A stretch of DNA of 27,570 nucleotides from a virus. Where the stretch lies: positions 1 through 27,570 of IMG/VR virus record IMGVR_UViG_3300029309_000278; one strand, given 5' to 3'. The notes beneath the pieces were generated by a model. The model was not told where the DNA came from and did not search any database. It saw only the letters and a program-made list of their open reading frames with translations. Below, piece by piece: positions 14,291 to 22,297 of this stretch. The translations under genes were made by a program, and so were the position numbers. Position 1 is the stretch's first letter, and each line of letters begins with the position of its first letter.

Positions 14291-14780
14291 AGTAATTAAT
14301 CATTTTGGTGCAGATGCTCCAGCAGTGCTTAATAACTATGCCTGTCAGCTAGAAGATTCACTTATAACAACAAATACTCAATTACAAGAGGCAGTTAATC
14401 TTCTACAAGAAATGTCAACAGAGCATAAAGCTTATGAGACAATTCTTACAGATCCAGATGTTTTAGCTGACTATACATGTGAGTTCTTCGGAGAGAATGG
14501 ACCATATCCAGTAGAGGATGATGCTCCAGCATATCCACAAGCTCCTACATTTGCAGGACAACAGCTACCTAACCCAGCTGCTGCACAAGCTCAGCCACAG
14601 GCTCCAGCAAGACCTCAGATGCCTGTTCCTCCACAGCCACAAGCTCCAGCAAATTCACAAGATTTCTGGAAAGACTTTGGTGGAGCAGCCGATAGAGATC
14701 CACAAAATGCATGGAGATACTTGAATGCTGCACAGCAGAATCCACAAGTATTCCGTGAGAAACTTCTGGTAATGGAATAA
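13770..14780 (+). CDS. Candidate scaffolding protein (336 aa), overlapping the portal gene
   Basis: The start at 13770 follows AGAGGTAACTT, a good ribosome binding site inside the portal gene. The first 173 residues overlap the portal frame. They are Gln/Pro/Ala-rich and probably unstructured, apart from a short segment (NPYKDAFNRVVGLLSS). The non-overlapping part has a coiled-coil helix (NNYACQLEDSLITTNTQLQE, then AVNLLQEMSTEHKAYETIL, about residues 189-226), an acidic segment, a second Pro/Gln-rich linker and a terminal helical domain (SQDFWKDFGGAADRDPQNAW to the end). The gene order portal - this gene - capsid, the coiled coil and the disorder all fit a scaffolding protein. Pro/Gln-rich linkers on both sides of the overlap end suggest that this frame is the original one. 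No sequence family is recognised. Confidence 0.75.
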   Translation: MQDATAQQTQSAPQVSQTQQSSYVAPQTAAQAPSVATSPQWVNPSQPAQAPAPVAQAQMGVQGIQYNPTAYSPQPQQAAPQAENPYKDAFNRVVGLLSSPVQFPSLGQQSVANPAADQANYGYQQTTPYNNPAQQTYTPSNNNSQAYSNNYSQTSQEITQDQLLANGVSEASLEVINHFGADAPAVLNNYACQLEDSLITTNTQLQEAVNLLQEMSTEHKAYETILTDPDVLADYTCEFFGENGPYPVEDDAPAYPQAPTFAGQQLPNPAAAQAQPQAPARPQMPVPPQPQAPANSQDFWKDFGGAADRDPQNAWRYLNAAQQNPQVFREKLLVME

Positions 14781-14938
14781 TGGGTGGAAGAATGGCAGGA
14801 ATGGCATTAGATGATTTTCTAATGCCTTTTGCTGCAATGATTACAACTCAGCAATTAATGAATGCTAAAAAGCTTAAAGATCAAGAAAAAGCTTTAGCTC
14901 AAATGGGTGTTCCTTACAATCCTCTTTTAATGAGATAA
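14780..14938 (+). CDS. Small Met-rich protein (52 aa)
   Basis: The stop of the scaffold candidate and this ATG overlap as TAATG. The frame encodes 52 residues beginning MGGRMAGMALDDFLMPFAAM and ending VPYNPLLMR. It is Met-rich (nine Met), with an amphipathic or weakly hydrophobic N-terminal helix followed by a basic helix (NAKKLKDQEKALAQ). It ends one base before the next gene. The fit without gaps and codon use like its neighbours support a real gene. Function is unknown; a minor head protein or small membrane-associated factor is possible. Confidence 0.65.
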   Translation: MGGRMAGMALDDFLMPFAAMITTQQLMNAKKLKDQEKALAQMGVPYNPLLMR

Positions 14939-14939
14939 C

Positions 14940-15371
14940 ATGAAACACAAAAAAAAAGCCAGCACTACGGAAAAAGCAGATAAATTTTTACAAGGAATAG
15001 GAACTGCTGGTGGACCTATAGGTTCTCCTCAGTTAGTTGGATTTGGTGGTACTGACACCATGAATCAATTAGCAGCTGGCAATAGAGATGAATATGCAAA
15101 TATAAGAATGCGTGAAGGTGATACAAGAATTGTAGAGGGTGCAAAAATGCCTTCTGATTTAGATGCTTCATATTTAAAACTTAATTTGCCGGGTTCTCCT
15201 TTACCTGCAAATGGTTTATTAGCTCCACAAAATTTAAGAGCTGCAGAACAAAATCAAGATTTTATTAGAAGTCAAGAGCAGATGTTCTTAGCACAATACC
15301 TTCCAGCAGCTGGATTATCTCAGTTACCTGTAGGTCAGCCTGCTTTAGAATCAAAGAAAGGTAAAAAGTAA
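14940..15371 (+). CDS. Hypothetical head-region protein (143 aa)
   Basis: The 143-residue protein starts with a basic tail (MKHKKKASTTEKADKFLQG), continues with a Gly/Pro-rich part and ends in a Gln/Leu-rich helix (FIRSQEQMFLAQYLPAAGLS) and a Lys tail (KKGKK). It has no membrane segment or catalytic motif. It abuts the next gene with no intervening base, and that gene also begins M-K-H-basic. Its position between scaffold and capsid suggests a minor capsid component, but I recognise no family. Confidence 0.68.
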   Translation: MKHKKKASTTEKADKFLQGIGTAGGPIGSPQLVGFGGTDTMNQLAAGNRDEYANIRMREGDTRIVEGAKMPSDLDASYLKLNLPGSPLPANGLLAPQNLRAAEQNQDFIRSQEQMFLAQYLPAAGLSQLPVGQPALESKKGKK

Positions 15372-15596
15372 ATGAAACACGCAAAAGCTAAACAAGCAAA
15401 AGGTAAAGCAGAAAAAGCTTTAGCTCAAATGGCGATGGAAGCAGAAATGGCAAAAGCTTCTGAGTCTGATTTACAGCCTGAAGATGGATATATTAATCCA
15501 ATGGGACGTATAGGTGTTGTAAGGCCAACGACATATTCTCTGACCAATCAGTTAGACGGAACTACAACTCAATCAGTAATTAATCCAGAAACTTAA
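15372..15596 (+). CDS. Small basic hypothetical protein (74 aa)
   Basis: The ATG directly follows the preceding TAA. The 74-residue protein has a Lys/Ala-rich helical N-terminal half (MKHAKAKQAKGKAEKALAQM, then AMEAEMAKA) and a C-terminal extended half with VVRPTTYSLTNQ. The Lys/Ala-rich part resembles nucleic-acid-binding tails and could contact packaged DNA, but no family is known to me. It is the last gene before the capsid leader. Confidence 0.65.
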   Translation: MKHAKAKQAKGKAEKALAQMAMEAEMAKASESDLQPEDGYINPMGRIGVVRPTTYSLTNQLDGTTTQSVINPET

Positions 15597-15707
15597 ATAA
15601 TCTCGTTTATTAAGGGTAAGTATAATTGTACTTAATGGAATTTACTTTCCAGTTATACAGAACACAATACAGTGTTCGCAATCAGCAAACCTAGCTGAAA
15701 TTCTAAA
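15597..15707 (+). promoter_or_regulatory. Capsid-gene leader with promoter-like hexamers and a small hairpin
   Basis: This 111-base gap precedes the capsid gene, which is likely to need high expression. TATAAT at 15621-15626 is a perfect -10 hexamer but has no convincing -35. Further on, TTGTAC (15626-15631) and TTATAC (15653-15658) are separated by 21 bases, too far for a standard promoter. GAACAC (15660-15665) and GTGTTC (15672-15677) form a 6-bp hairpin in the leader. A strong Shine-Dalgarno is absent: only AGCTGAAATT lies upstream of the ATG. A promoter here is plausible but not shown. Confidence 0.35.
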
Positions 15708-16853
15708 ATGTTTATAGATAACGATTTTCCGAAGCTGCTGGGTGCCGAGTTATATAGACCACATCCTGCGTATATCGTAGAAATGGCAACAGAGCCAGTG
15801 GTTGTACATGACTTCACCAAGCAGCCAGGTCAGACCGTTCAGTTAGACCGCTACCGTTTCTTTGGCAATCCTGGAACTAAGACCTCTAGAGAGAGGACTC
15901 AAGACCAGACCATTGGAACAGCTAACAGCAGATCTATCGTAAAGGACAAAGTACTTGTATCTCTTAGAGAGTATACAGGTCCAGCTGACCCTAACAACAC
16001 ATCTCTTCCTAGCACATTCAAAATTGCTAGAGAAACCCTAATGACAGCTCAGCGTTTGCTGCTTGATACTGGGAACTTAAATATGTTCCACCAGTCAATT
16101 GGCTCACTGACTTTATTAGATGACTATAGAAGATGGAGAGATCGTGTATTCCTCGATGAACTATTCAAGTCTGAATCTCGTGGTGCTGCCTCTGATACTC
16201 AGGGTGGACATTACTATCCAAATGGTAAGACAAAGTCTAGCTCTACTGCATTGAATGCTTACAGTGCTACAGAATTTGCTTCTGAGCGTTTTAAGTTCAA
16301 TGTAAAAACTGACCTTCTTGAGGTAGTTAAGAGTTTAAGAAAGCGTCACGTACCAGTTTTCGCAGACGGATATTATCGTTGTATAGCAGATCCTTCATTC
16401 ATGAAAGATCTAAGAGCCGATCAAGGCTTCCGTGAAGTAGCAAGATATCCAGGAATGGGACAAGGTAACCCTCTAATGGGTGCAATGGGTCCTAACCAAG
16501 CACTCTATGCTGGTGGACAGTATGGACAAGCTCAGTTCGTAGCTGGTGAGCCAGTTATGCCTTCTGGATTCGTGTTTGAAGGAGTAAGATTCTTTGAGTC
16601 TACAAACTTCCCTGCCAAAGAAATTTCGGTCGATATTGGTAACGGTGCAGGTGCTTCTACAAGGACAACTCCAGCAGGATTGTTCTTTGGCCCACAAGCA
16701 ATTGGTGTTGGTATTGGTGGTCCTAATGCTCAAGTTTTAATTAACAATAATGATGATTTCTCAAGATTCATTATCCTTATATGGCAGCTTTATGCTGGTT
16801 TTGCGAACTTGAATAAGGACTTCATTACCACTGCCTTCACAATTACAGAGTAA
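15708..16853 (+). CDS. Major capsid protein (N4-gp56-like)
   Basis: The 381-residue protein forms the icosahedral shell. Position (scaffold candidate upstream, expressed with its own leader) and composition support this. Codon use is less AT-biased than in neighbours, as is usual for an abundant protein. Features resembling the N4-gp56-type capsid family are a central block KKRHVPVF-like 'RKRHVPVFADGYYRCIADPS' (211-230), directly followed by a D-L-R-x-D motif (FMKDLRADQGFREVARY), and later GFVFEGVRFFES, matching the family's 'G..G.RF.E'. The N-terminal 60 residues (YIVEMATEPVVVHDF, then DRYRFFGNPG) are also typical. Family name is from pattern memory; capsid role is more secure than family. 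Confidence 0.85.
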   Translation: MFIDNDFPKLLGAELYRPHPAYIVEMATEPVVVHDFTKQPGQTVQLDRYRFFGNPGTKTSRERTQDQTIGTANSRSIVKDKVLVSLREYTGPADPNNTSLPSTFKIARETLMTAQRLLLDTGNLNMFHQSIGSLTLLDDYRRWRDRVFLDELFKSESRGAASDTQGGHYYPNGKTKSSSTALNAYSATEFASERFKFNVKTDLLEVVKSLRKRHVPVFADGYYRCIADPSFMKDLRADQGFREVARYPGMGQGNPLMGAMGPNQALYAGGQYGQAQFVAGEPVMPSGFVFEGVRFFESTNFPAKEISVDIGNGAGASTRTTPAGLFFGPQAIGVGIGGPNAQVLINNNDDFSRFIILIWQLYAGFANLNKDFITTAFTITE

Positions 16854-16869
16854 TAGGAGGTATTAACTA

Positions 16870-17685
16870 ATGGCAACTTACAAAAGTAACGCAGGAGCAA
16901 TCCTACAACCAGGTAATCAGATAAACAAATTATCCTCATTTAATAATGAAGGTGTATTTGGCTGGCCTGGAATTGAAGCTTTCGAGCAAATTGGTTTTGT
17001 AAAAATCAATAATGCTTCAGCTGATAAAGCTAATTTTAAAAGCTTCGACATAACTGTACCTTCTCCAGACAGAAGAGTTGATGATCGTGTTAGAGATGAT
17101 CGCACTAGTTTGGTTGTTGAAGCAAGTTCAGATAGACCAGCATATGTTTATGGTGCGTCTATAGCTCTTGCTCAAGACGATCCTTCAGGTGGTCTTCCTT
17201 CTTTCCCAGCATCTCCAATAACAGCAGACCTTGTTGGTACTAATACAGAGCTACTTCTACTTGGTCCCGCTAATGGTGCTGTACCTTTCGGTGTTCCTAC
17301 AACTCAACTTAACGGTTTAGCAGCAGCTTCTAGTTCTATCGCATTCAGTGGTACAACTATTGCTCAAGGAACAGGTGACACAACAAATGGAGATATTCCA
17401 TTCTGGACAAGTGTTACAGCAACAATTGCTCGTGCAGACGCAGCAAATTCAATGATGTTCAAAGTAACATCAAACACTACATTCAAAGTGTTCAACATTG
17501 ACGCTATTACAGATACTTCTGTTAATGGTGACGGTGTATCTATATCTGCAGATGACATCACTGCAGGTAAAGCAGCTTACCTTGTTTGTCGTGTTAACTA
17601 CTTACGCCCAGCGAAACAAGTTGAGTGGAGTGATATTTCATCCTTCATCGACTTTGCTTCACAAGTAGGTGGTAACGATTCATAA
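16870..17685 (+). CDS. Second probable capsid/decoration protein (271 aa)
   Basis: The gene has a near-perfect Shine-Dalgarno (AGGAGGT) and starts 16 bases after the major capsid stop. It is followed at once by a strong terminator, so the two form a high-output pair. The 271-residue protein is Ala/Ser/Thr/Asp-rich and beta-structured (FKSFDITVPSPDRRVDDRVR, AYVYGASIALAQDD, MMFKVTSNTTFKVFNI), ending with VCRVNYLRPAKQVEW. It has one Cys and no membrane segment. This suits a decoration/minor head protein or a highly expressed tail-tube protein. Homologues in related phages would decide. I do not recognise a named family. Confidence 0.72.
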   Translation: MATYKSNAGAILQPGNQINKLSSFNNEGVFGWPGIEAFEQIGFVKINNASADKANFKSFDITVPSPDRRVDDRVRDDRTSLVVEASSDRPAYVYGASIALAQDDPSGGLPSFPASPITADLVGTNTELLLLGPANGAVPFGVPTTQLNGLAAASSSIAFSGTTIAQGTGDTTNGDIPFWTSVTATIARADAANSMMFKVTSNTTFKVFNIDAITDTSVNGDGVSISADDITAGKAAYLVCRVNYLRPAKQVEWSDISSFIDFASQVGGNDS

Positions 17686-17711
17686 TCTATATTTTTGAAT
17701 ATTTTGGAAAG

Positions 17712-17734
17712 GCGAGTCTCGCGACTCGCTTTTT
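17712..17734 (+). terminator. Rho-independent terminator after the capsid pair
   Basis: GCGAGTC (17712-17718), loop TCGC, GACTCGC (17723-17729), then five T residues (17730-17734). The 7-bp perfect GC-rich stem in an AT-rich genome with a four-base loop and an immediate U-tract is a textbook intrinsic terminator. It begins 27 bases after the stop of the 271-residue gene. It would limit readthrough from the capsid pair into the downstream genes, consistent with needing far more capsid than connector. Confidence 0.9.
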
Positions 17735-17791
17735 CATTGTCAATGAAAAATTCTTAAGGTAAACTAAATTAGAAGAAGACAAAGTTTAATT

Positions 17792-18232
17792 ATGTTGTAT
17801 CAGCACAAAATCAACGGTGGAATAGTTGAAAAAATATCTCAACACGGCCCTGGTGTTGTGATGGTCATGAATGCTAATGATGAAGTTGATTATGTAAATG
17901 AAGAAGATTTAATACCTTGTGTTGCTGCTACAGGTGAAAAAATAAAAACCGAAGAAAGATTAAAAGCAGAATTATCTGCTTCTGGAGATAAAGAAGCAAA
18001 AGTAAGTAATAAAGAAACTTTTCCTGTAGATAGTCGCATAAACATCAATACAGCAGGTGCTCGACAGATAGCAGATGCATTGCCTGGAGTAGGTTTAAAG
18101 ACTGCAAGAGATATAAAAGATTTACAAACCACACTGTCAGGAGAGAGATTTACAAAACTTGAACAGTTGAGGGGAATAAAACGTATAGATTGGGACGAAA
18201 TATTTAAAGAAAACTTAGTGAGAGTAGACTAG
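17792..18232 (+). CDS. Helix-hairpin-helix (ComEA-like) protein in the head cluster (146 aa)
   Basis: The C-terminal domain (residues 83-137) contains ININTA (83-88), ALPGVGLKTARDI (96-108) and LEQLRGIKRID, matching the ComEA/HhH pattern of 'iNiNtA....L..lpGvG...A..I....... F....L..vkGig'. HhH domains bind the DNA backbone non-specifically. The N-terminal 45 residues (INGGIVEKISQHGPGVVMVM, then YVNEEDLIPCV) look like a small SH3-like barrel, separated by a Lys/Glu-rich linker. The gene lies just after the capsid terminator and before a likely neck gene, so a head-completion role contacting DNA is inferred. Recombination or repair genes are not adjacent. The domain call is firm; the role is not. 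Confidence 0.75.
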   Translation: MLYQHKINGGIVEKISQHGPGVVMVMNANDEVDYVNEEDLIPCVAATGEKIKTEERLKAELSASGDKEAKVSNKETFPVDSRININTAGARQIADALPGVGLKTARDIKDLQTTLSGERFTKLEQLRGIKRIDWDEIFKENLVRVD

Positions 18233-18257
18233 TAACAGGTAAATTTTACTTGTTTGA

Positions 18258-18737
18258 ATGAAGCTTGACACATTTATACAGTCTAAAGTTCGTTGGCATT
18301 TAGGTTATAACTTAACTTCTATACCTGCTGGTGACCAAGCCAGATTAGAAGAAGCTCTTAACAATGTTCAGGATTCTTTTTGGGTTAGTAAAATTGTTGA
18401 ACAGCTAGGTCGTTGTGATGAAGCTGAAAAACGAACTGATATGACTGGTAGTATTAACAACGATACTTTACCAAGAAATAGAATTGAAAGTATTGCCGGT
18501 GATGTTGATCGTACAGTTGCAACTTCAGATTTTAGAGAAACTTTAAAAACTTGGACAGAAATTTATATTTATGAGACAGATAGATTAGCAATGCATTTAT
18601 ATGTACCTAATTATAGAAATCCAGCTCAAGCAAGATATAGATTTAATAGAGAAGGTGCAGAATTTATTCAAGCACTTCCAGGGCCTGCTGATGTTGCTGT
18701 AGGAACAAGGTTATTACTAGAAAATAGTCATAGATAA
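18258..18737 (+). CDS. Probable head-completion/neck protein (159 aa)
   Basis: The 159-residue protein is mixed helical, with a helical N-terminal region (KLDTFIQSKVRWHLGYNLTS, RLEEALNNVQDSFWVSKIVE) and a C-terminal portion ending LPGPADVAVGTRLLLENSHR. I do not recognise a named family. Length, the position downstream of the capsid genes, and the helical head resemble head-tail adaptors in other phages. A weak hairpin lies in the 25 bases upstream of the start, and no strong ribosome binding site is visible. Confidence 0.65.
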   Translation: MKLDTFIQSKVRWHLGYNLTSIPAGDQARLEEALNNVQDSFWVSKIVEQLGRCDEAEKRTDMTGSINNDTLPRNRIESIAGDVDRTVATSDFRETLKTWTEIYIYETDRLAMHLYVPNYRNPAQARYRFNREGAEFIQALPGPADVAVGTRLLLENSHR

Positions 18738-18739
18738 AA

Positions 18740-18994
18740 ATGATTTTACCTACAACAAAACTTGGATATACTTTAGGGATTAGAAGAGATAAAGATATCA
18801 TTAGTCCTAGAGAAAGACAAAAAGCCAGTCCTTTTAAAGGAAGAAGGCGTACTAGAATGGCAGGTGAAAAGCGAGTAGATATTTTTTCTGTTCGCCCCGA
18901 TGAAGCACCTTTTTCTTATACAAAAGGTACTAATTTACCTAAACGGTTTACTCAAACTTTAGACATTCCAATAGATAGGGAGGAAGAAAATTAA
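18740..18994 (+). CDS. Small basic hypothetical protein (84 aa)
   Basis: This 84-residue protein begins 2 bases after the preceding stop. The first half is strongly basic (GIRRDKDIISPRERQKASPF, KGRRRTRMAGEKR), which may contact DNA or neighbouring subunits. The end is acidic (PIDREEEN). No secondary-structure-rich domain or known motif is present. Coupled spacing on both sides makes it a genuine member of the structural operon, perhaps a small connector or linking peptide. Confidence 0.65.
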   Translation: MILPTTKLGYTLGIRRDKDIISPRERQKASPFKGRRRTRMAGEKRVDIFSVRPDEAPFSYTKGTNLPKRFTQTLDIPIDREEEN

Positions 18995-19174
18995 ATGGCT
19001 AACAAAAAAGGTAAAATGCCACCACAGTTGTTAGAGTATTTTAAAAATAAGAATAAAAAGAAAGAAGACGGTAAAGAAATGTCTGATAAAGAGAAGCGTA
19101 AAGAGGCTTTAGATAAATCTAAAATGGTAAAAAATAAAAAGGGAGTCAAAAAAGAAGACAAAGAAGATAAGTAA
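18995..19174 (+). CDS. Lysine-rich small protein (59 aa)
   Basis: An ATG directly after the preceding TAA (AGGGAGGAAG as Shine-Dalgarno) opens a 59-codon frame. 21 of the 59 residues are Lys, with many Glu and Asp (MANKKGKMPPQLLEYFKNKN ... KKEDKEDK). It is predicted helical at PQLLEYFKN and otherwise disordered. The strong ribosome binding site and exact abutment support a real gene. A highly charged tail protein of this size could bind DNA or act as a capsid/scaffold-associated peptide. Function is not known. Confidence 0.7.
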   Translation: MANKKGKMPPQLLEYFKNKNKKKEDGKEMSDKEKRKEALDKSKMVKNKKGVKKEDKEDK

Positions 19175-19221
19175 AAAAACCTTGCTTTATAATTAAAGTA
19201 AGTCTTCTTGAATAAATAAAC

Positions 19222-20019
19222 GTGGCAAGTAGTAGTTCAAACAAACAACCATTGATGGTTGACCGCCCAGCAACCAATTCAACGCTATGTACAGTTGCTT
19301 CTGGACAGTCATTTCTAACAAGTTTAGTTCCAACAGCTGTTGGTAATGCAACTAAAGTTTTTGATGTTGACTCTGCATTAGTAGATACATCGATTAGTGG
19401 GGCTTATATAGATGAAATTTGGTTTACTTATTCAAAAAGAGCTATACAAAAACTTGATGCTGTAACTCCTACGCAAGGAACATACTCTGCAACTGGTACA
19501 GTTTGTACCGTAACTTTATCAGGTGGTCATAATTTAGAAATAGGTCAAAAAGTATTTTTAGATTTTCTTACATATAACACTGGAGTAGTTCCAAAAGATG
19601 ATACTTTTGAAGTTAAAGACACATTAAACTTCACATCAACCACATTTGATGTAGATGTACCTTCACAGTCAGCATCAAATGGTAATGTCAATGTTTCTTT
19701 ACCAATTGATTTTTGTTTCTATCTTGTTAGTACAGGTACAGTGACAAATATAAATCAATTTTTCCCCTTATTTACTCAAAGTATTCCACAAGTTTCAGAA
19801 AATCAGATATTAAGTACAACTTTAACTGAAAAATTACCTTTAATAAATCATCCTACCGTACAATCCGGAGCATTAAATTTTGCAGGATCAAATAATGAAA
19901 TAGCTCCAAAACAAAGAGGTTTAATGCTTAGAAGAGGACAGGCATTATTTGTAGCTGCTAGTGGATCAACTGCATTGACTAACGGTTTTTACTGTAATGT
20001 TCAAGGTGGTTTCTATTAA
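19222..20019 (+). CDS. Beta-rich virion structural protein (265 aa)
   Basis: The frame opens at GTG (19222) with no ribosome binding site visible; the next in-frame ATG is at 19255. The 265-residue protein is beta-rich. Residues 88-158 (YSATGTVCTVTLSGGHNLEI to NGNVNVS) form one copy of a module found three times in the next protein. The rest contains alternating strands (FCFYLVSTGTVTNINQF) and ends LFVAASGSTALTNGFYCNVQ. No catalytic site was found. The likely role is a tail or decoration protein. Its position directly before the 756-residue protein, with a shared module, suggests the two assemble together. Confidence 0.72.
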   Translation: MASSSSNKQPLMVDRPATNSTLCTVASGQSFLTSLVPTAVGNATKVFDVDSALVDTSISGAYIDEIWFTYSKRAIQKLDAVTPTQGTYSATGTVCTVTLSGGHNLEIGQKVFLDFLTYNTGVVPKDDTFEVKDTLNFTSTTFDVDVPSQSASNGNVNVSLPIDFCFYLVSTGTVTNINQFFPLFTQSIPQVSENQILSTTLTEKLPLINHPTVQSGALNFAGSNNEIAPKQRGLMLRRGQALFVAASGSTALTNGFYCNVQGGFY

Positions 20020-20024
20020 AGATC

Positions 20025-22295
20025 ATGCCATTCGAATTCGATCGATTCGATAAGAAATCAAATTTCGAATTTAGTAAAAATTTTAAAAATTTTGATAATA
20101 ATCCAAAAAAATCTAGTGCTTATCCTAGAGGTTCTGATGGATATGCATTAGAAAGCGAAATAAAATTCTATAATCAAGATTCTTTATGGACTAGATGGAG
20201 AAGAGGTTATGAATTATATACTTTTACTCAAACGATATTAGGATCTAACGCTAAAGAAAGAGATAAAAGAGGTGATTATAGATTATTTTTTACTTTTCAA
20301 CAGTTTCCCGGAGTTTTTATTCCTGCAAGAATATTTACTTTTCCTTCTACTAATCAAGAATTAGGAGAACATATTTGTGGAATGAGAGATACTGATGGTT
20401 TTAGTTTTTATGATTTTGGATTACCAATATTAGAAGTAAGATACTTAGCACCTTCTGTATCTGCTACATATTCACAAAGTGGTACCACTTTAATAGTAAC
20501 TAAAAGTGATCATGGACTATTTCCAGGCGATGATGTTTTTCTAGATATTTCTACTGGCAGTGGCACTGATGAAACATTGACAATTGTAAGCAAAACACAA
20601 AATACTTTTACCCTTACAGCCTCTAATTCTGTTACAACCTCTGGAAATGTAACTTATCATAATTCAACAGCCTTTAATGATACACGATGGCGATTTGTAA
20701 GAGTAAAATTAAGGTCTTTACCTACTGAAGTTGCCTTCTTAGCAGGTGAGAGAATGGCTGATCGGATAGTTGAAAGAGATCCCGGAATATCATCAACATA
20801 TTCAAGATCAGGTAGCACCGTTACAGTTACTTGTAACTCTGCTCATGGGTTGTCTACTGATAACAAAGTTTTTGTTGATGTAAGTACAGGATCTTTAATT
20901 TCAGGTAGATATACAATCGAAGTTACTAGTTCTACTGAATTTAAATTTACAACAATACCTACAGGAACTACATCAGGTAATTTAACTTTATTTAGGTTAA
21001 TAAGAGGATTTAGATATGATGATTATGTTGGATATACAGTTACAGGATCTGATGCCTCAACAAATGAGATTATTTTTCAAAAGGCAGATAGCTACGGAGC
21101 AAAGACTGTAGATACAATTGCTAAGACTACCGTACCAGCTCATAGAGGTTTTGCAGTAGGTAGATTTTTAACTACAGAATTAAGATGGAATTGTTCTTGT
21201 CAAGATTTTTCTAGAAGAGATAGTTATGATTTATTTAGCCAAAATAATCATGAAAGGTTTCCTGTTACTGCTATAAGAGATACAAAACCTGGTAATATAA
21301 TTCAAAATGATGGTAGTCTTGATGAAAGAAGAGATGAACCTGGTGTATTTAGAGATTTAGGTTACGTCACAATAAATAATTTTTATGAGTTACCAGAATA
21401 CGAAGATAAAAAACAAGATTCTTTTCAAAATTTACAATATTATCAACTACGTTGGTGTAAACATATTTACGCAGCCATGTGGTCAATACTCCATGATGAA
21501 GGTAATGAACCACTAAAGTTAGCAGCTAAATATACACAAAGCGGAATTAATTTAACAGTTGATTTTGAAAATCATAATTTGAATAAAAACGATAAAATTC
21601 AATTAAATTTTACAAGTGGTAATGCAATTTCAGGTGAATATACAATAAGCGATGTTCCTAATCCAAATAGTTTTGTAGTTATTTATCCTTTTTCTCAGAC
21701 TACAGGTGGATATGTAACTGTAGAAAATTTAAAAAAACATGAATATGTTGGAGCATGGTTATTAGAACCTAGTGACAAACCTATAGGAAAAGGATTAGAA
21801 AACTGGGAAAAAAGATGGGCTAAAGAAAAAAGAAAAATGCAAGAAGCTGTTGAAATTTTTGCTTTATATAATCGGTCTACAAAATGGGAAGGTAATAAGA
21901 ATATTATTGGTGATTTTAATCTTCCACAAGATGTAGCTAATTTTGATCCATCTGTAATTGCAATGACATTAACTGATAGTTTAAAAAGAGATTCTAAAGG
22001 AGATTTAGATAGAGAAGGTCAATCTTTAAATACAACCAATAGAATGATTGCAATGATAAATAAATTATTTAATAAATCTCCTACTGTATTAGATGATATA
22101 AAATTTGGAATTATAAATAAACCGCTTACTGAATTTACTCAATCTTTTGAGTCAGGTTTATTAAAAGCAGGCGATTATATAAATGGTGAGTTAGTTGATA
22201 CTGCAATAAATACTAGTAATTTAGATGCTGGATCATATAATCCAGAGACTGCTCAAGATACAGTAGTAGATGCAGGATTATATATTAACAGTTAA
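20025..22295 (+). CDS. Large virion protein with three beta-modules and a SWIM-type Zn motif (756 aa)
   Basis: The 756-residue protein begins 5 bases after the preceding stop. Residues 1-145 are aromatic and basic (WTRWRRGYELYTFTQ). Beta-modules follow at about 149-212, 259-323 and 503-567, each with the pattern 'YsqSGttl.Vt...Hgl..gd.v.ld.stG......y.i......F.......tsGnvt'. Between modules 2 and 3, C390-x-C392 (WNCSCQDF) and C478-x-H480 (RWCKHIYAAMW) form a SWIM-type CxC...CxH zinc site split by 85 residues. Residues 590-690 are helical and basic. Size and position suit a baseplate/tail-hub or nozzle protein. No enzymatic motif is present. The role is inferred; the motif is directly visible. 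Confidence 0.78.
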   Translation: MPFEFDRFDKKSNFEFSKNFKNFDNNPKKSSAYPRGSDGYALESEIKFYNQDSLWTRWRRGYELYTFTQTILGSNAKERDKRGDYRLFFTFQQFPGVFIPARIFTFPSTNQELGEHICGMRDTDGFSFYDFGLPILEVRYLAPSVSATYSQSGTTLIVTKSDHGLFPGDDVFLDISTGSGTDETLTIVSKTQNTFTLTASNSVTTSGNVTYHNSTAFNDTRWRFVRVKLRSLPTEVAFLAGERMADRIVERDPGISSTYSRSGSTVTVTCNSAHGLSTDNKVFVDVSTGSLISGRYTIEVTSSTEFKFTTIPTGTTSGNLTLFRLIRGFRYDDYVGYTVTGSDASTNEIIFQKADSYGAKTVDTIAKTTVPAHRGFAVGRFLTTELRWNCSCQDFSRRDSYDLFSQNNHERFPVTAIRDTKPGNIIQNDGSLDERRDEPGVFRDLGYVTINNFYELPEYEDKKQDSFQNLQYYQLRWCKHIYAAMWSILHDEGNEPLKLAAKYTQSGINLTVDFENHNLNKNDKIQLNFTSGNAISGEYTISDVPNPNSFVVIYPFSQTTGGYVTVENLKKHEYVGAWLLEPSDKPIGKGLENWEKRWAKEKRKMQEAVEIFALYNRSTKWEGNKNIIGDFNLPQDVANFDPSVIAMTLTDSLKRDSKGDLDREGQSLNTTNRMIAMINKLFNKSPTVLDDIKFGIINKPLTEFTQSFESGLLKAGDYINGELVDTAINTSNLDAGSYNPETAQDTVVDAGLYINS

Positions 22296-22297
22296 TT

